Assembly: GCA_036268485.1 (NCBI GenBank)
Contig: DATAUC010000109.1
Span: forward strand, 186,001-250,000
Source of the DNA: Bog-473 sp036268485
GTDB taxonomy: Bacteria > Actinomycetota > Acidimicrobiia > Acidimicrobiales > RAAP-2
Direction of reading: 5' to 3'
Length of the DNA stretch: 64,000 nt
The position numbers and the translations under genes were made by a program. The notes below the pieces were generated by a model that was given only the letters and a program-made list of their open reading frames with translations, was not told where the DNA came from and did not search any database. Positions 59,411 through 64,000 of the stretch are shown here, piece after piece. Position 1 is the first letter of the stretch, and every line of letters begins with the position of its first letter.

Positions 59411-60646
59411 TCACATTCGCTCAAGTACCGTTGCGGTTCCCATGCCGCCACCGGTGCACATGGTCACCAGGGCCGTAGTACCGTCGCCTCTTTCGAGTTC
59501 GTCGATCGCCGTAAGAATCAACATTCCACCAGTCGCTCCAATAGGATGACCTAGCGCGATAGCTCCACCGTTAGGATTGACTCTCTCCGGATCCAGATCT
59601 AGGTCACGCATAGCTTTCAATACGACCGCCGAGAACGCTTCATTTATCTCCCAAAGATCAATGTCAGCAACGTTCATTCGTGCCTTGTCCAAGCACTTCT
59701 TGGATGCAGGCCCTGGGGCAGTGAGCATCATGACAGGATCTGAGCCCGCTACCGCTGTGCTTCGAATCCGTGCTCGAGGCACCAACCCATTCGCTCGAGC
59801 AAAGTCCGACGACGCCACTAGAAGAGTACATGCGCCGTCGACCACCCCTGACGAGTTGCCGGCATGATGGACATGATCAATGTGATCCACGGGATAGACG
59901 CGCATGCACATCTCATCAAATGACTCAGCAAACCACTGATTCGCCCCCCTCCCGAGGTCGGCGAATGCCGGCGCTAGCCGAGCAAGTGCTTCAAGGGTAG
60001 TGCTGGCCCGCGGGTGCTCCTCTCCACCGAGCGCAACGGTGCCGTCTGGATTCCGGACTTCTATCAGGCTTCGATCGAATCGACCCTCTGACAGCGCCCG
60101 ATTACAACGCCCCTGGCTCGTGACAGCCAAACGATCACAGGACTCGCGACTAAATCCCTCCACGGTAGCGATCAGATCCGCCGCGACTCCTTGAGGTACG
60201 AGAGGATAGGTATCCCTCAACTGAGAGTTCCGACCGTCGATTGTCGGGGGTTCTGCTATATCTGGAGCAGGCCACCTCGACATCGACTCGACACCGCCAG
60301 CGACGACCAGATCGTACATACCTGAAAGCACGCCCATCGCGGCCACTGTTACCGCCTGCTGGCCGGAACCACAGTGTCGATTTAGCGTAAATCCTGGAAC
60401 GACAGCTGGCCAACCTGCAGTCAGAAGAGCCAGGCGGCCAATACAGGCCCCATGGTCGCCGGAGTTCATTCCGTTGCCGATGACAACGTCATCAACGGAA
60501 AGTGGATCAATACTGGTCCGAGCGACAAGTCCATTAAGGCATTGCGCCAGGAGCTCCTGTGGGTGGATGTGGTTCAGAGCTCCGCCCGCCTTCCCCTTTC
60601 CACGCGGGGTTCGTACTCCGTCAATTATCCAAGCCTCACGCTCCAT
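59411..60646 (-). CDS. acetyl-CoA acyltransferase (thiolase)
   Basis: A 411-residue thiolase. The acylated Cys92 is in LNRHCGSGQQAV, H367 in ALGHPIGATG, and the proton-transfer Cys397 in MCTGGGMG. It cleaves 3-ketoacyl-CoA with CoA in beta-oxidation. ATG 60646 has AAGGAG nine bases upstream. It is the third gene on the minus strand after the amidohydrolase and BVMO, 211 bases downstream of the BVMO stop. The SDR is convergent. Confidence 0.94.
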   Translation of the reverse strand: MEREAWIIDGVRTPRGKGKAGGALNHIHPQELLAQCLNGLVARTSIDPLSVDDVVIGNGMNSGDHGACIGRLALLTAGWPAVVPGFTLNRHCGSGQQAVTVAAMGVLSGMYDLVVAGGVESMSRWPAPDIAEPPTIDGRNSQLRDTYPLVPQGVAADLIATVEGFSRESCDRLAVTSQGRCNRALSEGRFDRSLIEVRNPDGTVALGGEEHPRASTTLEALARLAPAFADLGRGANQWFAESFDEMCMRVYPVDHIDHVHHAGNSSGVVDGACTLLVASSDFARANGLVPRARIRSTAVAGSDPVMMLTAPGPASKKCLDKARMNVADIDLWEINEAFSAVVLKAMRDLDLDPERVNPNGGAIALGHPIGATGGMLILTAIDELERGDGTTALVTMCTGGGMGTATVLERM

Positions 60647-60857
60647 GGGCCTCTCTCCTTGCATCGATCGTTCGTTTCTTTGCTTCGGCTCAACACGAAC
60701 ACTTTGTTGCAACTGAGTCGATTCGCTGCAACCTCATCGAGACATTGATCTCGTCTCAGCCATCCTGATCTGAATCTCCATAGAGAACTTTGTACCGGCG
60801 AATATCCCGATTCACCCTACCTTTGTCCATGTTCACAGCATCTCCGCCGAATCTTGA

Positions 60858-62891
60858 TCATGATGGACACCTGTCCGGCCATGATCGATCGAGCTCTTTG
60901 AGTCGATCAGACGTCGGCGGCTGAAAGGTGTAGGCACTCAAGTCGATTTGTTGGTTCATGGTCCAAAAGTCGACGATCCGCCACGGCATATTGACCGTGA
61001 CACGCCCCTGACTGTTTCGCGCATAATTCGTCACACTCGGATGACACCACACCATTTTCGAGTTGGCCGCATCCAAAGACTCGTTGTACTGATCATGGAC
61101 GTCCTGCCTGACTTCGACAGCTCCACTGCCGGTTTCAATCATCTTGGAAATGAGTGTCAAAATGGATCCAAACCAAGACTCAACGAGGGACAAGAAGCTT
61201 CCGCCACCTGCGTTGGTCGCCGGCCCGTACATCATGAAGAGATTTGGGAAACCTGGAGTCGTCGTTCCTAAATATGCGCTGGCATTGTCGTCGCGCCAGA
61301 CTTCATGAAGGCGGATTCCCTCCCGCCCACGAAAGTCGATCGGCTGTAGATAGTGGTGTGTCTGGAAACCCGTACACATAACAATTTGGTCAAAGCTGTA
61401 TTTAGTACCACTAGACGTTCGCACTCCGTGAGGAGTTATTTCCGTCACAGCCTCCGTAACAAGTTCGACGTTTGGCTTCCTTAGAGCGTCGTACCATCCG
61501 TTATCCATCAGCATTCGCTTACCGAACGGCGGATAGTTCGGAATGGACCTTTCGACTAAGTCGGGGCGGTCAGCAAGGGCCGCCTCGATGTATTTGACGA
61601 ACTGGATCCTATGGCGTTCGTTGATCTCATTAACGGACCGATCCGGGAACTCCCAATGGGGATCAACGCGATGTGAGGCATGAACCTTGTCATTCCAGAG
61701 CCACGAGAGTCGAGCTCGATACCACGTTCGATAAAACGGGACATTTTCAAGCAGCCAATGCTCGTCCGCGGTCACAGGATTGAAATAGTGCGGGATCGGC
61801 GAAATCCACTGTGGAGTGCGCTGGAATATTACAACCTTCGCAGCCTCGTTGGCAACGGCTGAAACGACCTGCATCGCGCTGGCGCCGGAACCAATTACCG
61901 CTAACCGATTTCCATGAACTTCTGAATTTTCAGGCCACTGGGCTGAATGACATAGAAGACCTTCGAATGTTTGCCGCCCGGGGATATCAGGCATCGCCGG
62001 CTCCTTAAATAAGCCCACTGCGCTGATAACGGCACTGACCACGATTCTTGAGTCTTGGCCACCATGGTGAATCGACAGATCCCAACATTGCAATACGTCG
62101 TCCCAATTCGCAGCCACGACTTCGGTATTAAATCGGATATCTGCCTGGAGGCTAAATTCGTCGGCAAAGTCCTCGAGGTACTGAAGCACTTCCGGCTGAC
62201 GGGCAAAATGGCTACTCCATGCTCGAGGAAAAAATCCGAAGGAGTAGAGCGCGCTCGGCGTGTCGACGCCTGCCCCTGGATAGCGATTCTGACGCCACAC
62301 GCCACCAACGCCGTCGAGGCGCTCGAGAATTACGTATGGAACACCCAATTCTCGCAGCCGCAATGCCGCAAACATGCCAGAGATTCCGGCCCCGATGATT
62401 GCCACTGAATACTGGGAACGCCTCGCTTTCTCGCAGTCTTCCTCTGGACGGCGAGCTTCGCCGGCTCCGGTAAATCCCATCTGCCTCGCCATCATCGGCT
62501 CGTATTCGCCGGGAACCTGTTCAGCCAGATAACAACTGGCCATATCAAGTAATAGAGACCCAGTAGGAGCTGGAACAGTTACTGGGCGACCTGCCTTCCA
62601 AGCTGTTATCGCTCGAACCGCCTCTTGACGGATCTCGCCTTGGATTTCGTCGGAAAACCCGCCGGTCCTGTGCTCGTCCATGCCGAAAAATCGCGTTGGG
62701 CGATAGGGATCCCTAAGCCACTTGAGGTCGCCCGTCAATTGGTAGAGCGACATTAAAAGAGTGGGCAAGTTGGCCGCCAGTACGACCTTCTCGAGGCTTG
62801 CCGCGTCGAGATCGCCTTTGGCGGAATTGACGCTCACTGGTCCCTTACGACGGAGTCGCACAGACACGAACTGACGAAGACTCCCATTCAC
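60858..62891 (-). CDS. Baeyer-Villiger monooxygenase (HAPMO-like, type I)
   Basis: A 677-residue flavin monooxygenase. The type I BVMO fingerprint F-x-G-x3-H-x3-W-P is exact at residues 309-320 (FEGLLCHSAQWP). FAD and NADPH Rossmann motifs are VAIIGAGISGMFAA and LAVIGSGASAMQVV. A 160-residue N-terminal extension before the first Rossmann motif resembles 4-hydroxyacetophenone monooxygenase (HapE). Such enzymes turn ketones into esters or lactones with O2 and NADPH. The start is uncertain: GTG 62891 lacks a good ribosome site; GTG 62837 has AAGGG at 4-5 bases. Confidence 0.93.
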   Translation of the reverse strand: MNGSLRQFVSVRLRRKGPVSVNSAKGDLDAASLEKVVLAANLPTLLMSLYQLTGDLKWLRDPYRPTRFFGMDEHRTGGFSDEIQGEIRQEAVRAITAWKAGRPVTVPAPTGSLLLDMASCYLAEQVPGEYEPMMARQMGFTGAGEARRPEEDCEKARRSQYSVAIIGAGISGMFAALRLRELGVPYVILERLDGVGGVWRQNRYPGAGVDTPSALYSFGFFPRAWSSHFARQPEVLQYLEDFADEFSLQADIRFNTEVVAANWDDVLQCWDLSIHHGGQDSRIVVSAVISAVGLFKEPAMPDIPGRQTFEGLLCHSAQWPENSEVHGNRLAVIGSGASAMQVVSAVANEAAKVVIFQRTPQWISPIPHYFNPVTADEHWLLENVPFYRTWYRARLSWLWNDKVHASHRVDPHWEFPDRSVNEINERHRIQFVKYIEAALADRPDLVERSIPNYPPFGKRMLMDNGWYDALRKPNVELVTEAVTEITPHGVRTSSGTKYSFDQIVMCTGFQTHHYLQPIDFRGREGIRLHEVWRDDNASAYLGTTTPGFPNLFMMYGPATNAGGGSFLSLVESWFGSILTLISKMIETGSGAVEVRQDVHDQYNESLDAANSKMVWCHPSVTNYARNSQGRVTVNMPWRIVDFWTMNQQIDLSAYTFQPPTSDRLKELDRSWPDRCPS

Positions 62892-63005
62892 ATGGGTGAT
62901 TGACGCGATTCCTCATATTCGGAGCTGCTTCCCCCTGCTCTTCCGAATCAAACCCATTCTCGACAAACTGCACGTCTACCCCAGTTTGCGAACTGGGACT
63001 GACAG

Positions 63006-64000
63006 TTAGCCCGCAGCACACAGTTCGGCCGCATTGTCATGCAGGATTTTCCGTTGAACGTCCGTGGTTAGGGATGCCAAGAGTGACTGGAAGTCAGCTG
63101 GACTGGCGAGTCCTTCGGCATGTGGGAAGTCTGAACCCATTACAAGTGAATCCGTCTGTCCTAGATTCTCTGCGATCCATGGGATGTTGTCTTCCGGGTA
63201 AGGAACGACACGAACGTGTCGGCGCAAGATCTCACTCGGTCGTTCGGTGAGCCGCCCACCTATCCAAGGGCCTTTCCGGCCCATTCCACGACTTTTGTCC
63301 ATCAATGTCGCAAAATGCGGAATCCACTCGGCACCGTGCTCCGCACTTAAGATTCTGAGGTTCGGGAAGCGACCGAATAGGTTGTCGAAGATCAGGGCTG
63401 AAATCGTCTCTTGGATGGGACGCTCGCCATAGACGTGCTGCCACTGCCAGGCCGACATACTCCACGAACCAGGGTCGGGATTTAGACCCCAGGCAGGCGA
63501 GATCGCATCGAAGTACCAATGGGGCATGATGTGGAACGCGGCGACTGCTCCAGCTTCGTTCATGCGAGACCAAATCGGGTCGAAATAGGGATCGCCGGGA
63601 GAACGGCCATTGGCTGGTCCCGTGGGAAACAGCACAAAGTGCGCGCCCCGGTCCAAAACCCACTCAACCTCCCGAACCGCAAGGTCGAGGTCACGAAGTG
63701 AGATCACTGGCGTGGCGTAGAGACGGTCTTGATAGTTAAAGCCCCATGTTTCGTCATACCATCGATTGAACGAATGAACATTTGCGAAGAGTGCCTCGGT
63801 ATCCTTGACCCAATGCTCCGCAGCCAGGCCAAGCTCCCCAGGAAATAGCACGCACTTCTCAACACCTTGTTTTTCCAGCAGGGCCAGGCGAGGTTCGCGC
63901 TCTAAGTATTCGATCTGCACTCGCTCAGGAACGTACGCCTCTTCAGGCGTGCCAGAGCCCATTTGACGAAGCATTTCTTTTAGAGACCCGGGCCGGTATG
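63006..64000 (-). CDS. amidohydrolase-2 (ACMSD-like) family protein, 5' end outside window
   Basis: The frame is open from the stop at 63006 to the window end, so the N-terminus is missing; the visible part has about 331 residues, beginning with YRPGSLKEMLRQMGSG. Segments RILSAEHGAEWIPHF and LVMGSDFPHAEGLASP carry the His and Asp metal/catalytic positions of amidohydrolase-2 (ACMSD, gamma-resorcylate decarboxylase type) proteins, and AAFHIMPHW another His. It may decarboxylate or hydrolyse a ring product. It precedes the BVMO on the same strand. Confidence 0.85.
   Translation of the reverse strand, partial: YRPGSLKEMLRQMGSGTPEEAYVPERVQIEYLEREPRLALLEKQGVEKCVLFPGELGLAAEHWVKDTEALFANVHSFNRWYDETWGFNYQDRLYATPVISLRDLDLAVREVEWVLDRGAHFVLFPTGPANGRSPGDPYFDPIWSRMNEAGAVAAFHIMPHWYFDAISPAWGLNPDPGSWSMSAWQWQHVYGERPIQETISALIFDNLFGRFPNLRILSAEHGAEWIPHFATLMDKSRGMGRKGPWIGGRLTERPSEILRRHVRVVPYPEDNIPWIAENLGQTDSLVMGSDFPHAEGLASPADFQSLLASLTTDVQRKILHDNAAELCAAG

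Noticed and set aside
1..64000. CRISPR arrays, prophage genes, rRNA operons and tRNA genes
   Set aside because: No regularly spaced repeats, no phage structural or integrase genes, and no conserved rRNA or tRNA stretches were seen on either strand.

Overview
The window looks like chromosomal DNA of a catabolically versatile actinobacterium. The evidence is high GC, frequent GTG and TTG starts, 4-base ATGA/GTGA overlaps between genes, several class I type P450s, KstD-like and CaiB/BaiF enzymes, and many TetR regulators. Placement below phylum (an Acidimicrobiia-like lineage is possible) is a guess. I see no phage, CRISPR array, rRNA or tRNA gene. Composition changes along the window: a spot count gives 42/60 G+C at 2221-2280 but 31/60 at 47401-47460, with decayed genes and an IS3-type remnant at about 43.7-45.9 kb between the two parts.

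Left part (1-14.6 kb): a steroid- or terpenoid-like degradation island. It holds an enoyl-CoA hydratase (cut by the window edge), a tandem CaiB/BaiF CoA-transferase, a Rieske oxygenase with its own [2Fe-2S] ferredoxin, a cupin, several SDRs, a KstD-like flavoprotein, two divergent P450s, a TetR regulator and an acyl-CoA ligase. A DEAD-box RNA helicase (14.7-16.4 kb) is a housekeeping gene among them. From 16.5 to 22.4 kb are a luciferase-like oxidoreductase preceded by a 43-codon gene, an O-methyltransferase, a patatin, a tautomerase with divergent TetR, and a quinone-oxidoreductase-like protein.

Middle (22.6-32.7 kb): a TetR regulator divergent from a tightly coupled operon. The operon encodes a DUF2236 (MpaB/Lcp-type) domain fused to a P450, then an aldehyde dehydrogenase, an acyl-CoA ligase and an SDR, followed by YceI, another P450 and a metallo-beta-lactamase-fold hydrolase. 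This is the best candidate for an undescribed pathway: oxidative cleavage to an aldehyde, then acid, then CoA ester. Next come a TetR/CrtC-like pair, a PPOX-like protein, a four-gene redox/MFS operon facing a LysR gene across a 21-bp perfect palindrome, a DUF5666/PepSY exported protein, and a TetR plus secreted endoglycoceramidase-like GH5 enzyme.

Right part (44-64 kb, lower GC): debris of an IS3 transposase and other broken genes. Then a long minus-strand operon for a branched-chain-amino-acid-type ABC importer (fused LivH-LivM permease, LivG, LivF, lipoprotein binding protein) that also contains four unrecognised exported or membrane proteins. Then a catabolic cluster: a PTE-family lactonase/hydrolase, a beta-lactamase-fold protein lacking the usual catalytic Lys and Tyr, an acyl-CoA dehydrogenase, an SDR, a thiolase, a HAPMO-like Baeyer-Villiger monooxygenase and an amidohydrolase cut by the window edge. 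The logical sequence is alcohol to ketone to ester/lactone to acid to beta-oxidation, fed by the neighbouring importer; this is inference.
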